From positions 1 through 64,000 of the forward strand of contig JBLXDU010000007.1 of the NCBI GenBank assembly GCA_048263775.1: a stretch of DNA of 64,000 nucleotides, written 5' to 3'. Positions 50,823-58,961 of this stretch are shown in pieces. Within the stretch, counting starts at the first letter, position 1. Every line of letters begins with the position of its first letter. The notes under the pieces are model-generated. The model made no database searches. It was not told the origin of the DNA and worked only from the letters and a program-made list of their open reading frames with translations. The DNA comes from UBA1479 sp048263775 (GTDB lineage Bacteria > Pseudomonadota > Alphaproteobacteria > Rhodospirillales > Casp-alpha2). Position numbers and translations under genes: made by a program.

Positions 50823-53327
50823 TTACGACGAAAAGGGCAGGTCGGCCAGGGTCAATCGATTGTCCAGGCGCCAGCCACCGGGCTTGTCTACGTCCGACGC
50901 AAGGCCCGGGTCAATGCGTAATGCCTCGGCACGGTCACGCTCGGCTGCATCGGCGTCGGTGCGCGCCGCATGGACGTTGGCGCGGCCGAGATAAGCGCCC
51001 GCGAAGCTGCCGTCGATATCAAGGGCGCGGGTGAAGTGCTGCAACGCGTCGCCGTAACGGCGCAAGGTCTTCTCCGCTTCGGCTTGGCCGGCCCAGGCCG
51101 CCGCGTCACCCGGATTGACTTCGGTCGCCTTGGTGAAATCGGCAAGCGCGTCGTCGATAAGGTTCAGCGCCAAACGGGAAAACCCGCGAATGCGCAGCAA
51201 CAGGGATGTCGGTTTGCCCTCGGCGATCAGGGCGGAGGCGGCAATGGCCGCTTGTTCGGGCTTACCCTGGCGGCGTGTCAATTCCGCCTGCAAGGTGCGC
51301 AGCCAAGGATCGCCTGGCGCTGTCGCCAGTCCGCGCGTGATGTCCGCCCCGGCCCCCGCAAGGTCGTCCGTGCGAAGCCGCAGGAATGCAAGCACGCCAT
51401 GTGGTTCCGCATCGTTGGGTCCTAAGGGAATCAGTCGCTCATAGGCGGCCGAGGCCTCGCCCCAGCGCCCGCCGAACAGGAGGGCGCGGGCCTTTTCCCG
51501 CAGTGCCTGGGCCTGATAGGGCTGCATGCGCTGGGCCATGTCCAGGTCGGCGACGGCAGCCTCCGTCTGGTTGAGGCGCCGGTAGGCGCGACCGCGCAGG
51601 ATCAAGGCGGCGACGTCCGTATTGCCGCCGCGCGTCCCTTCCGAAATGGCCGCCGTGGCGTCGTCGACGGCGGCATCCGCGTGCCCGGCCGACAATTGCG
51701 CTTCGCCGCGCGCCAGCAGGGCTGCCGCATCACCGGGATGGGTGGCCAGAACCTGGTTCAGATCGGCGATGGCGCCGGCGTAATCGCCCATGGCTTGGGC
51801 GGCGGCGGCCCGCCGCCGGCGCAGGTCCATGGCATCCGGGCGAGTTTCGAGGATGCGGGTTAGGTCGCGATGGGCGCTGGCCGGTCGGGCGGCAGTGGCG
51901 TGCAGGGTGGCGCGCAGGTCGAGCGCGGCCAGATTGGCCGGGTCGTCCAGCAACAGATGGTCGAGGTCTGTGAGGGCGCGCTCCGTTTCCCCGATGTCGC
52001 GATAGGCGGACCCGCGGATCAGCCGCGCGACAGTGTTGTCCGGCGCCAGGGCCAGGGCGGCGGTCATCGACTGCACCGCGTGCTGCGGATCGCCCCGCCG
52101 GTAATAGGCACGCCCGCGCAAGACCAGGGCCGCCGTATGGGTCGGATCCCGGCGCAGGACCGCATTCATATCGGCGATTACGCCGGCGAAAGTTTCAAGT
52201 TGGAACAATTGCTCCGCACGCATGAATCGGGCGGCCGCATTGTCGGGGGCGGCAGCGATGGCGGCATCCAGGTCTTCCAGGGCCAAGGCGGTTTCGTCCT
52301 GGCGCAGGTGGATGCGGGCGCGCAGCATGTGGTGGCGGCTGTCCTTCGGGGCGAGGGCGATCGCCTGATCGACGTCGTCGAGGGCCAGTTGCAGCTGCTC
52401 CATCTTCAGGAAGGCCTCGGCGCGGGCGGTCCAAGTTTCCGGTGCCGTGGGGTCGGCTTCAAGCGAGGCTGAAAGATCAACGCGCGCGGCCGCCAAGCTT
52501 CCGTCGGCGAGATGAGCTTGTCCGCGAAGGCGCAGGAGTGCCGCGTCCGTGGGCGCCATGTCCAGGGCTTCACCGAAGTCGGCGACGGCCAGCTCAAACT
52601 CCTCGGTTGCCATGTGCACAAGGCCGCGCTCGCGGTAGCTTTCAAGGGGGCGGCGCAGTTGGCGGATCGACAGATCCAGGTCGGCGATGGCCAAGCGATA
52701 CAACCCCATGCGGTGCAACAGGGCGCCGCGCACTTGCAAGGCCTCGCCGTTTTCCGGGGCCAGGGCGATGGCGGTATTGAGGTCGGCCCGTGCGAGCTGG
52801 TGGTGGCCCTGCGCCAGATGGGCAGCGCCGCGTTGGATCAAGGCGCTGACATGGCGGGGAGCGGCATCAAGCGCCCTGGAGGCACTTTCCGCTGCGTCGC
52901 CATACCGGCCGAGGGCGATCAGGATGCGGGCGCGCAGCGCCAAGGCGTCAGCATTGCGGGGGTCGAGCGCCAAGCCCGCATCGGCATCGGCGAGCGCCAC
53001 TATGTCGCGCCCGGCGGCATGATTGATGCGGGCGCGCAGGAAGTGCACGCGTTTGCGCCGGGGCGTCAGGCGCACGGCGCTGTTGAGGTCGCTCAGCGCC
53101 TTGTCGGGAAAGCCTTCGTCGATCAGCGCGTCGGCCCGGTTGATGAACAGGTCGGCGAATTTCTCGGGATCGGTTTCGCCCTGGGTGATGGCCTGCGTAC
53201 AGGCGAACACACGCATGGCGGCAGGAAGGGCCGCGTCCACGCAGTCAGGCGTTTGCGCGCGTACAGGCTGGGCCGCCGTCGCCGCCCAGGCCATTACCAA
53301 TAGGGATGCCCCCCGGATCAGCCGCAT
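50823..53327 (-). CDS. Large exported tetratricopeptide-repeat protein
   Basis: 834 residues. Signal peptide 1-24 (ending QPVRAQT), then TPR-like repeats across nearly the whole chain (about twenty, e.g. RYGDAAESASRALDAAPRHV, ALRRYGDALQHFTRALDID-like copies). Repeats of this type bind other proteins; a periplasmic scaffold is likely. No enzymatic domain is seen. It is followed 35 bases later by the TPR-sulfotransferase gene on the same strand, so the two TPR proteins may work together. Confidence 0.88.
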   Translation of the reverse strand: MRLIRGASLLVMAWAATAAQPVRAQTPDCVDAALPAAMRVFACTQAITQGETDPEKFADLFINRADALIDEGFPDKALSDLNSAVRLTPRRKRVHFLRARINHAAGRDIVALADADAGLALDPRNADALALRARILIALGRYGDAAESASRALDAAPRHVSALIQRGAAHLAQGHHQLARADLNTAIALAPENGEALQVRGALLHRMGLYRLAIADLDLSIRQLRRPLESYRERGLVHMATEEFELAVADFGEALDMAPTDAALLRLRGQAHLADGSLAAARVDLSASLEADPTAPETWTARAEAFLKMEQLQLALDDVDQAIALAPKDSRHHMLRARIHLRQDETALALEDLDAAIAAAPDNAAARFMRAEQLFQLETFAGVIADMNAVLRRDPTHTAALVLRGRAYYRRGDPQHAVQSMTAALALAPDNTVARLIRGSAYRDIGETERALTDLDHLLLDDPANLAALDLRATLHATAARPASAHRDLTRILETRPDAMDLRRRRAAAAQAMGDYAGAIADLNQVLATHPGDAAALLARGEAQLSAGHADAAVDDATAAISEGTRGGNTDVAALILRGRAYRRLNQTEAAVADLDMAQRMQPYQAQALREKARALLFGGRWGEASAAYERLIPLGPNDAEPHGVLAFLRLRTDDLAGAGADITRGLATAPGDPWLRTLQAELTRRQGKPEQAAIAASALIAEGKPTSLLLRIRGFSRLALNLIDDALADFTKATEVNPGDAAAWAGQAEAEKTLRRYGDALQHFTRALDIDGSFAGAYLGRANVHAARTDADAAERDRAEALRIDPGLASDVDKPGGWRLDNRLTLADLPFSS

Positions 53328-53415
53328 CGCTGCCTCGTTTCCGCCAAGTACCGAAAATACTTAGCAAAAAACCAGAGGAAACGCCATCCGGGCTGGTCCG
53401 GGGGCAACCGTTCGT

Positions 53416-54159
53416 TCAGGTTTCCGTGCCGCCGTTGATCTGGATCAGCTGGCCGTTCATGAATCCGCCCTGATCAGACACCAGATAGGCGATCATGCCG
53501 GCGATTTCCTCGGGCGTGCCCAGGCGGCCCACCGGCACCCGCGCCTTCATGGAGGCAATGTGCTCGGCCATGGCCGGGTCGGCGTGATCGCCGGCGATGG
53601 GGCCGGACGAGATGATGTTGGTGGTGATGCCCTTGGGCCCGAACTCCTTGCCCAGTGCCTTGGTCAAACCCCAAGAGCCGTGCTTGGATACGCTGACATG
53701 CGCCCGCCCGTTGTAGCCGTGGATGGCGTTCATGCCGGCGAAATTGACGATGCGCCCCCAGCCCCGGTCGACCATGCCGGGCAGGCAGGCGCGGGCCAGC
53801 CGGAAGGCGGCGTTCATGTTGACGTCCAGCACCCGTTCCCAGGTCTCGTCGGTGATGTCGAGAAAGCTGTGGCTGGGGCGGATCGCGGCGTTGTTGATCA
53901 GCACGTCGATGCCGCCGAAGTGGCCGATTGCCTCGGCCGCCATGGCGTCACAAGCGGCCTTGTCGCCGACGTCGGCCATGATCACCAGGGCATCGGCGCC
54001 CAAGGCCCGCGCGGCGTCCGCGGTGGCGTCGCAGGACGCCCGGTCGCTGGAGCCGTTGATAACGACATTGAAGCCGTCCCGCGCCAAGGCCAAGACACAG
54101 GCCCGGCCGATATTCTTCCCCGACCCTGTGACCAGGGCCGCGCGCTTTCGTTCAGTCAT
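53416..54159 (-). CDS. SDR family oxidoreductase lacking the catalytic tyrosine
   Basis: 247 residues, classical SDR fold. The cofactor loop TGSGKNIGRACVLAL, the NNAAIRPSHSFL stretch and the C end GGFMNGQLIQINGG are normal. The usual YxxxK is replaced: the segment is RAHVSVSKHGSWGLTKAL, so the lysine is present but the Tyr position is Val, with His just before it. Related SDRs with an 'AHVSAAK' motif exist, so this is a subfamily trait rather than a sequencing fault. Activity, if any, must use a different acid. Substrate unknown. Confidence 0.85.
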   Translation of the reverse strand: MTERKRAALVTGSGKNIGRACVLALARDGFNVVINGSSDRASCDATADAARALGADALVIMADVGDKAACDAMAAEAIGHFGGIDVLINNAAIRPSHSFLDITDETWERVLDVNMNAAFRLARACLPGMVDRGWGRIVNFAGMNAIHGYNGRAHVSVSKHGSWGLTKALGKEFGPKGITTNIISSGPIAGDHADPAMAEHIASMKARVPVGRLGTPEEIAGMIAYLVSDQGGFMNGQLIQINGGTET

Positions 54160-54255
54160 GAATGGTGTTCCTCCCGGATGTCGATGCCACGACCCTACGC
54201 AAGGCGGCGGAGGCTGGCAAGCAGACGCGACGGGAAGGCGGATAACAGAGTGCGG

Positions 54256-54804
54256 TTAGCCGCTATAATCCGGCGATGGGGTGAACAGATTTTTCAGAGT
54301 TTCAGTGACGCCTCGCCGGCCGACGAAGGCGAACATCTGGGTAATGGTTTGACCGTCTTCGGACAACGGCATGCGCAGCGACCGCAGGGGCTCTTCCACC
54401 CCTTCGTAGGTGTTGAGGAAGACCAGGGGGCGGCGGGCTTCGAATACGGCCATGTATTGCCGCGTCAGCAGGGTCGCGGACCAGGCGTCGGCCATGTCGG
54501 TCAATTTCTTCCCGGTGTAATCGCGCCGATGATAGTGGGTATGCCCCGACCCCCAGTAACGGTAGGTGAATTCCGCCGGATCGCCCGTGACGTCGAGTAC
54601 CAGCGCATAAGGTAATACCCGCGCCGGCAGTTCATGCAGGTGGAAGTTCGCCCAACTGGGCGCAAAGGCATCGCCCTTCGCGTCGGTCCAGTACGCCATG
54701 CAGGCCTGAATGTGCGGGTCGTCGACCGTTTCCGGTTCAATCGCAACCGCATTCACGACAGGCCGCATTTGGCCGTCCAGCACGATGGGAGGCAGGATTT
54801 TCAT
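54256..54804 (-). CDS. PAS domain-containing protein (PAS_5 type)
   Basis: 182 residues. Residues about 30-160 match the stand-alone PAS_5 proteins common in alphaproteobacteria: HIQACMAYWTDAKGDAFAPS at the start, the region LPARVLPYALVLDVTGDP, then EFTYRYWGSGHTHYHRRDYT. The function is unknown; PAS folds bind small ligands or partner proteins. No output domain is fused. It stands 96 bases upstream, in the minus direction, of the SDR gene. Confidence 0.8.
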   Translation of the reverse strand: MKILPPIVLDGQMRPVVNAVAIEPETVDDPHIQACMAYWTDAKGDAFAPSWANFHLHELPARVLPYALVLDVTGDPAEFTYRYWGSGHTHYHRRDYTGKKLTDMADAWSATLLTRQYMAVFEARRPLVFLNTYEGVEEPLRSLRMPLSEDGQTITQMFAFVGRRGVTETLKNLFTPSPDYSG

Positions 54805-54953
54805 GTCACCGTGGTCTCGATCTTCCGACGAATTGGGGAGAATGTCGGTTTATTAGACAAGACTACAGCGGCCGAACCTGCGGGGGTAACCCTGACTTTG
54901 GTCTATATTCTGGGGAATTCTAATGTATGCGGTGCGCGGATGAGGCGGCGGAA

Positions 54954-55274
54954 TCAGGCATGACGGTCGAGCCGGCCAATCGCCTCGGCGACGGCATCCA
55001 GGTCCGAGTCGTCGGCGTCGAACTGAACCGCGAAACCGCCATCGTAGGTCCGCGCGACACGGCCGGAAAGATGTCCCAGGCCCTCGACATGCATGTCGAC
55101 GAAGGTGCCGTTGTCGACCGTCACCCCGGCCTCGCCCAGGGCGATCGCGGCCCCCGTGGCGGAGACGTTTTCCACAGAGCCGTGGAAGGCACGGTTACCG
55201 TACCGGCCGTGGGCGGGCTGGTGATAGGGATGGCGGGTCGGGCGGGCGACGTGGTTGTTGGCCGCGACGTACAT
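54954..55274 (-). CDS. PilZ domain protein
   Basis: 106 residues, one PilZ domain, the receptor for cyclic di-GMP. FHGSVENVSATGAAIAL carries the D/NxSxxG part (here N-V-S-A-T-G) and LSGRVARTYDGGFAVQFD the second half. The upstream arginine motif (RxxxR) is only partly visible (RPTRHPYHQPAHGRYGNR), so binding strength is uncertain. GGGGA and a GAAAATTTTC palindrome precede the start. No diguanylate cyclase is in the window. Confidence 0.8.
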   Translation of the reverse strand: MYVAANNHVARPTRHPYHQPAHGRYGNRAFHGSVENVSATGAAIALGEAGVTVDNGTFVDMHVEGLGHLSGRVARTYDGGFAVQFDADDSDLDAVAEAIGRLDRHA

Positions 55275-55380
55275 GAAAATTTTCCCCGGCGGCGGCCCGA
55301 ACGGCGGACCTGTCCAATACGGCGGACAGAATCGCGCAGCTACATTAAGAAAACGTAATTAATTGACGGGACGTGAGGTG

Positions 55381-56271
55381 TCATCCCGCCTGACGTGGCG
55401 CTTCCTGGGGGATGGTCGGAACTTCGTCGGAAATGGTGGTTCGGCGCATGTCGCGGATGTCCGCCGGATCGTGCCAGCGGCCCCGGTGCATGGTGCAGCG
55501 ATTGTCCCACATGACCACGTCTCCGGGTTGCCAGACATGGCTGTAGACATATTTGGGCTGCGTCGCGTGCTCCATAAGGTCCATCAGGATGATGCGGCCT
55601 TCGGGCACGGGCAGGCCCTCAATGCTGCCGGCGTGGGACGCCAGATAAAGGCTTTTGCGTCCCGACCCCGGATGGGTGCGTACCAGAACCTGGCGGACAG
55701 GCGGCAGGCCCGTGCGTTCACCCTCGTCGAAATCGGTATATCCCAGACGTTCCCGGGAATTCATGATGGAATGGATGCAGACGTAATGTTCGATGCGGGC
55801 CTTGGTCGCATCGTCCAGGTCGTCGTAGGCCGCGCGCATGTCGGCGAATTCCGTGTTGCCGCCGCCGCTCTTGGGCAGGACATGGGCCGCCAGGATGGAA
55901 TAACGGGCGGGAATGGGTTTGAACGACGAATCCGTGTGCCACAAACGGTTGGCGTACATGTTGAGCAGACGGAAATCGTCCTTCGGCAGCGGCTTGCCGC
56001 TTTCGTCCAGGTTGGAAATGTCGCTCATCTTCGGATCAAGCCGCGGGACATATCCCTTGCGATGCAGCTTGCGGCTGGTTTCCAGGGGGCCGAAGTTTTC
56101 TGAAAACCGCCGTTGTTGCGCGTCGTCCAGGGATTGGCCGCGAAATGCCAGAACCCCGTAGGTGTCCATGGCGGCACGGATGTCGGATACCTGGTCTGCG
56201 GTCAATTCGGCGGCAAGGTCGATGTCCGTGACCTCTGCGGCCAGAATCGGATGAAGGGGTGTGATTTTCAC
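55381..56271 (-). CDS. TauD/TfdA family dioxygenase (TfdA-like)
   Basis: 296 residues from a GTG at 56271, chosen for GGGAGG nine bases ahead; a TTG further upstream would place that site inside the gene. Iron ligands: LWHTDSSFKPIPARYSILAA near residue 104, distal His in DNRCTMHRGRWHDPADIRDM near 260. VLVRTHPGSGRKSLYLASHA is near 205. It resembles TfdA, which cleaves 2,4-D, more than taurine dioxygenase, but the natural substrate is unknown. Third member of the family in this window; it stands alone. Confidence 0.9.
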   Translation of the reverse strand: MKITPLHPILAAEVTDIDLAAELTADQVSDIRAAMDTYGVLAFRGQSLDDAQQRRFSENFGPLETSRKLHRKGYVPRLDPKMSDISNLDESGKPLPKDDFRLLNMYANRLWHTDSSFKPIPARYSILAAHVLPKSGGGNTEFADMRAAYDDLDDATKARIEHYVCIHSIMNSRERLGYTDFDEGERTGLPPVRQVLVRTHPGSGRKSLYLASHAGSIEGLPVPEGRIILMDLMEHATQPKYVYSHVWQPGDVVMWDNRCTMHRGRWHDPADIRDMRRTTISDEVPTIPQEAPRQAG

Positions 56272-56334
56272 GGTCGAATGTCCTCCCAAGTCGTGCGTGG
56301 CGTCGGGACGCCCTGACCCGTTTCGGGCCCGTTT

Positions 56335-56346
56335 ATTGTATACAAT
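56335..56346. promoter_or_regulatory. 12-base palindrome, possible GntR-type operator
   Basis: ATTGTATACAAT is a perfect palindrome 64 bases upstream of the TfdA-like gene in the 208-base gap toward eipB. TTGTATACAA-type sequences are bound by GntR/FCD regulators in many proteobacteria. No GntR gene is in the window, so the regulator would be elsewhere. Confidence 0.45.
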
Positions 56347-56479
56347 CTACCTATTTCAGAGATAACGATCCAGCGTTCCGTGCAGGTCGGCACCTTTACG
56401 GCCCGACGCTTAAGGCTCTAAGGTCCCGGAAAGGCGGGGGCATGCACACCCCCGTGCAAACCATCGGGCGGAGACGATC

Positions 56480-57310
56480 ATGACAGTCAGAATGGCTCCA
56501 GCGCTGGCCGCGGCCGGGATAACCGTCATGGCGCTGATGTCGAGCCCCGTGGCGGCAGGCAATCTGGTGCCGCACAAGGCGGTCTATCACCTTCTGCCTG
56601 GCCCTATTTCCGGACAGGTGCCCTATGACGGGGTCGAGGGCCTGGTCACCCGCTCGGTCGAGCGGACCTGCGACGGCTGGATCGTCGCCGAGCACATGGT
56701 CATGCATATCCTGACCCGGGTGGGCGGGGTGATTGATAGGGAAATCCGCTTCACCAGTTGGGAATCGACGGACGGCACGCGCTATCGTTTCGCCGCGACG
56801 ATCAAAAGCAAGGCAGGCGACGAGGATGCCAAGCTGAATGGCCGTTTGGAGGTCGCCCGCGAAGGTGGCGGTGGCGAAGCGGCCTATGCGGAGCCGGTCG
56901 GCAAAAAGGTGAAAGTCCCCGAGGACACCTATCTGCCGGTCGGACAGGTCCGCAAACTTCTGGCCGCCGCCCAGGCAGGCGAGAAACAGGTGCAGTTTCA
57001 TGTTTTCGACGGCACCGAGGATATCGGCCCTCAACTGATGTCCAGCGTGATTACCGGCCGCTTCAAGGCGGGGGAGGGCAAGGGACTGCAGACGGCCTGG
57101 GGCCCCCTGGGCACCGGGCCTGGTTGGCACGTGTCCTCAGCCTATTTCGAAACCACGGGCACACAGCCGCAATCGACGCCCAGTTTCCAGTTCACCATGG
57201 AGTTGCTGGACAACGGCGTGCCGCGCCGCATGGAGATGGACCTGGGCGGGTTCGTCGTCATTCAGGCGCTCAAGGAAATCCATCCGCTGCCGGAACCCAG
57301 TTGCGGCTAG
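56480..57310 (+). CDS. eipB: EipB family periplasmic protein (DUF1849)
   Basis: 276 residues. EipB of Brucella is a periplasmic beta-spiral protein needed for envelope integrity. Here: signal peptide 1-26, LVPHKAVYHLLPGP at the start of the mature protein, RFTSWESTDGTRYRFAATI near 95, and VQFHVFDGTEDIG near 178. Cys64 (ERTCDGW) and Cys275 (second last residue) match the disulfide pair of EipB. It is convergent with the DsbA-like gene 19 bases away. Confidence 0.88.
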   Translation: MTVRMAPALAAAGITVMALMSSPVAAGNLVPHKAVYHLLPGPISGQVPYDGVEGLVTRSVERTCDGWIVAEHMVMHILTRVGGVIDREIRFTSWESTDGTRYRFAATIKSKAGDEDAKLNGRLEVAREGGGGEAAYAEPVGKKVKVPEDTYLPVGQVRKLLAAAQAGEKQVQFHVFDGTEDIGPQLMSSVITGRFKAGEGKGLQTAWGPLGTGPGWHVSSAYFETTGTQPQSTPSFQFTMELLDNGVPRRMEMDLGGFVVIQALKEIHPLPEPSCG

Positions 57311-57328
57311 CGGCAGATCACGGGCCGG

Positions 57329-58114
57329 TCAGCCCTTGCGTGCCTTGGCGATCAGTTGGCGCAGGGTATCGACATCGACCGCGCCGGGCACCAGCTCGTC
57401 GCCGACGATGAAGGCCGGCGTGCCGCGAATGCCGAGGGTTTCGGCGATCTGGTGATTGCGGTTGATTTCGGCGGTGACGGAATCGGACGCCATCTCTTTC
57501 TTGAGCTTATCAGCGTCGTAACCTGCGGTTTTGGCGATCTTCAGGATGCGGTCTTCGGGCAGGCCGCCCGAGGTCGCCATCAGGGCGGCATGGAAGGCCA
57601 GGTATTTGGCCGGATCAAGCTGCCAGGCGGCCAGCGCGGCGCGCGACGCGGTCACCGATTCCGGGCCCAGGATGGGGAATTCCTTGAACACCCAGCGCAG
57701 GTTCTTGTCCGAGTCCAGCAGTTCGCGCAGCACCGGAAACACCCGCTTGCAGTAGCCACAGTGGTAATCGAAAAATTCGACCACCGTGACGTCGCCCTTG
57801 GGATTTCCGGCAACGGGGGCGTTGGGGTCGTTGATCAGGCTGTCCTTATGCGCCGACAGCGCCATTTTGGCCTGGTCCGCCTGGGCCTGCTGTTCGCGCT
57901 CACGATAGATGCGGATGGCATCGACGATGACCTCGGGATTGGCGAGGAGATATTCGCGGACAACGGTCTCAATGGCGCCGCGCTGCTGCGGGTCCATGGC
58001 GGATGCCTTGTCCTGGGCCTGTGCGGCCGGCGCGATGAGCAGAATCCCCCCGACAAGAGCGGTGGCGATGAGCGAGACGCCCGGCAAGGCGGCAAACCGA
58101 AAGGTCATGGTCAT
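57329..58114 (-). CDS. DsbA family thiol-disulfide protein (ScsC-like)
   Basis: 261 residues. Signal peptide about 1-34 (ending AAQAQ), an N-terminal helical extension of about 60 residues (VVREYLLANPEVIVDAIRIY) and the thioredoxin/DsbA domain from about 100 with active-site CGYC in FFDYHCGYCKRVFPVL and the cis-Pro in RGTPAFIVGDE near 237. The N extension resembles Com1/ScsC-type disulfide isomerases that form trimers. It probably oxidises or isomerises periplasmic disulfides, perhaps including EipB next door. Starts at residue 1 or 3. Confidence 0.9.
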   Translation of the reverse strand: MTMTFRFAALPGVSLIATALVGGILLIAPAAQAQDKASAMDPQQRGAIETVVREYLLANPEVIVDAIRIYREREQQAQADQAKMALSAHKDSLINDPNAPVAGNPKGDVTVVEFFDYHCGYCKRVFPVLRELLDSDKNLRWVFKEFPILGPESVTASRAALAAWQLDPAKYLAFHAALMATSGGLPEDRILKIAKTAGYDADKLKKEMASDSVTAEINRNHQIAETLGIRGTPAFIVGDELVPGAVDVDTLRQLIAKARKG

Positions 58115-58197
58115 TCCTTATCCAAATGGTGGGCGCATATTGGTCCAGACCGCGGCAAGGGGCAAGCGGGTGCGCAGGCCGTCATGTCACGATCCCG

Positions 58198-58959
58198 TCA
58201 GCGGAGCAGGCGAATGTCGGAAATCAGGGCCGCTGGAACGGATGTGCCGGGCCGGGCCGGCGGCGCGGCGGCCACGCGCGCGGCGACGAACACGATCCGC
58301 GTATGGCTGGTCGACAGGCCCGGCCAGGCCGTGTCATGCAGGGAGATCAGGTCGATGCCTTCCTGCCAGCGCTTGCCCAACGCTTCCTCGCCGCCGCGCA
58401 CCGTATAACGCGCGGGGGTGCCGTCCTTGGGCATGTCCATGGTCCCGCGACGCAGCGCCTTGTCGTTCCATACCAATTCCAACACCCGCACATCGTCCGG
58501 CAGGCGGCGCAGGGTTACGTCCTCGGGATCGAGCGGGCGGGATGTGTCGGCGAAACCGACGATCACCCGGACCGGATGATAGGGCGGGGCATGGGGGGAC
58601 ATCTTCCAGTTCCAGGTCAGAAAGGGGGCGGCCAGAAGGTGTTGGTCGATGCGACGGCCCAAGATCAGATCGTCCGGCCCCGCCGACAAGTGAACAACCG
58701 GCAGGCCTTCATCCATCGCCATGCGCGCGCGTCCACCCAAGGGATCGCCGACGATCAGCCAGCGGTCGCCCGGGTCCAGGCCCGCGAACAGGGGCGAGGG
58801 GCCCAGGGTCGCCATGATGTTCTGGATGTCGCTGGGTGGTTCGCCGGGAGCAGGACGGTCGCCGCCGTGCGGGCCGGCCATGCAGCCGGTCAATGCCGCA
58901 CTCAGCATCGCCGCCGCGACAACCATCCGCACGGCCACGGGGTGCCGCCGGGGTGCCAC
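58198..58959 (-). CDS. Predicted lipoprotein (DUF3047-like)
   Basis: 253 residues from a GTG at 58959, two bases after the stop of the M48 protease gene, with GGAAGGA nine bases upstream. The N terminus APRRHPVAVRMVVAAAMLSA ends in a lipobox TGC, so the protein is a lipoprotein. The middle contains LLAAPFLTWNWKMSPHAPPY, VRVIVGFADTS and, near the end, GIDLISLHDTAWPGLSTSHT; this layout is like DUF3047 but the match is by eye only. Function unknown. Tight coupling with the protease suggests a shared envelope role. Confidence 0.7.
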   Translation of the reverse strand: MAPRRHPVAVRMVVAAAMLSAALTGCMAGPHGGDRPAPGEPPSDIQNIMATLGPSPLFAGLDPGDRWLIVGDPLGGRARMAMDEGLPVVHLSAGPDDLILGRRIDQHLLAAPFLTWNWKMSPHAPPYHPVRVIVGFADTSRPLDPEDVTLRRLPDDVRVLELVWNDKALRRGTMDMPKDGTPARYTVRGGEEALGKRWQEGIDLISLHDTAWPGLSTSHTRIVFVAARVAAAPPARPGTSVPAALISDIRLLR

Positions 58960-58961
58960 GC

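Noticed and set aside
51000..53300. Repeated DNA in the large TPR gene
   Set aside because: The repetition is at protein level only (TPR units); the bases have diverged, so it is not a DNA repeat array.
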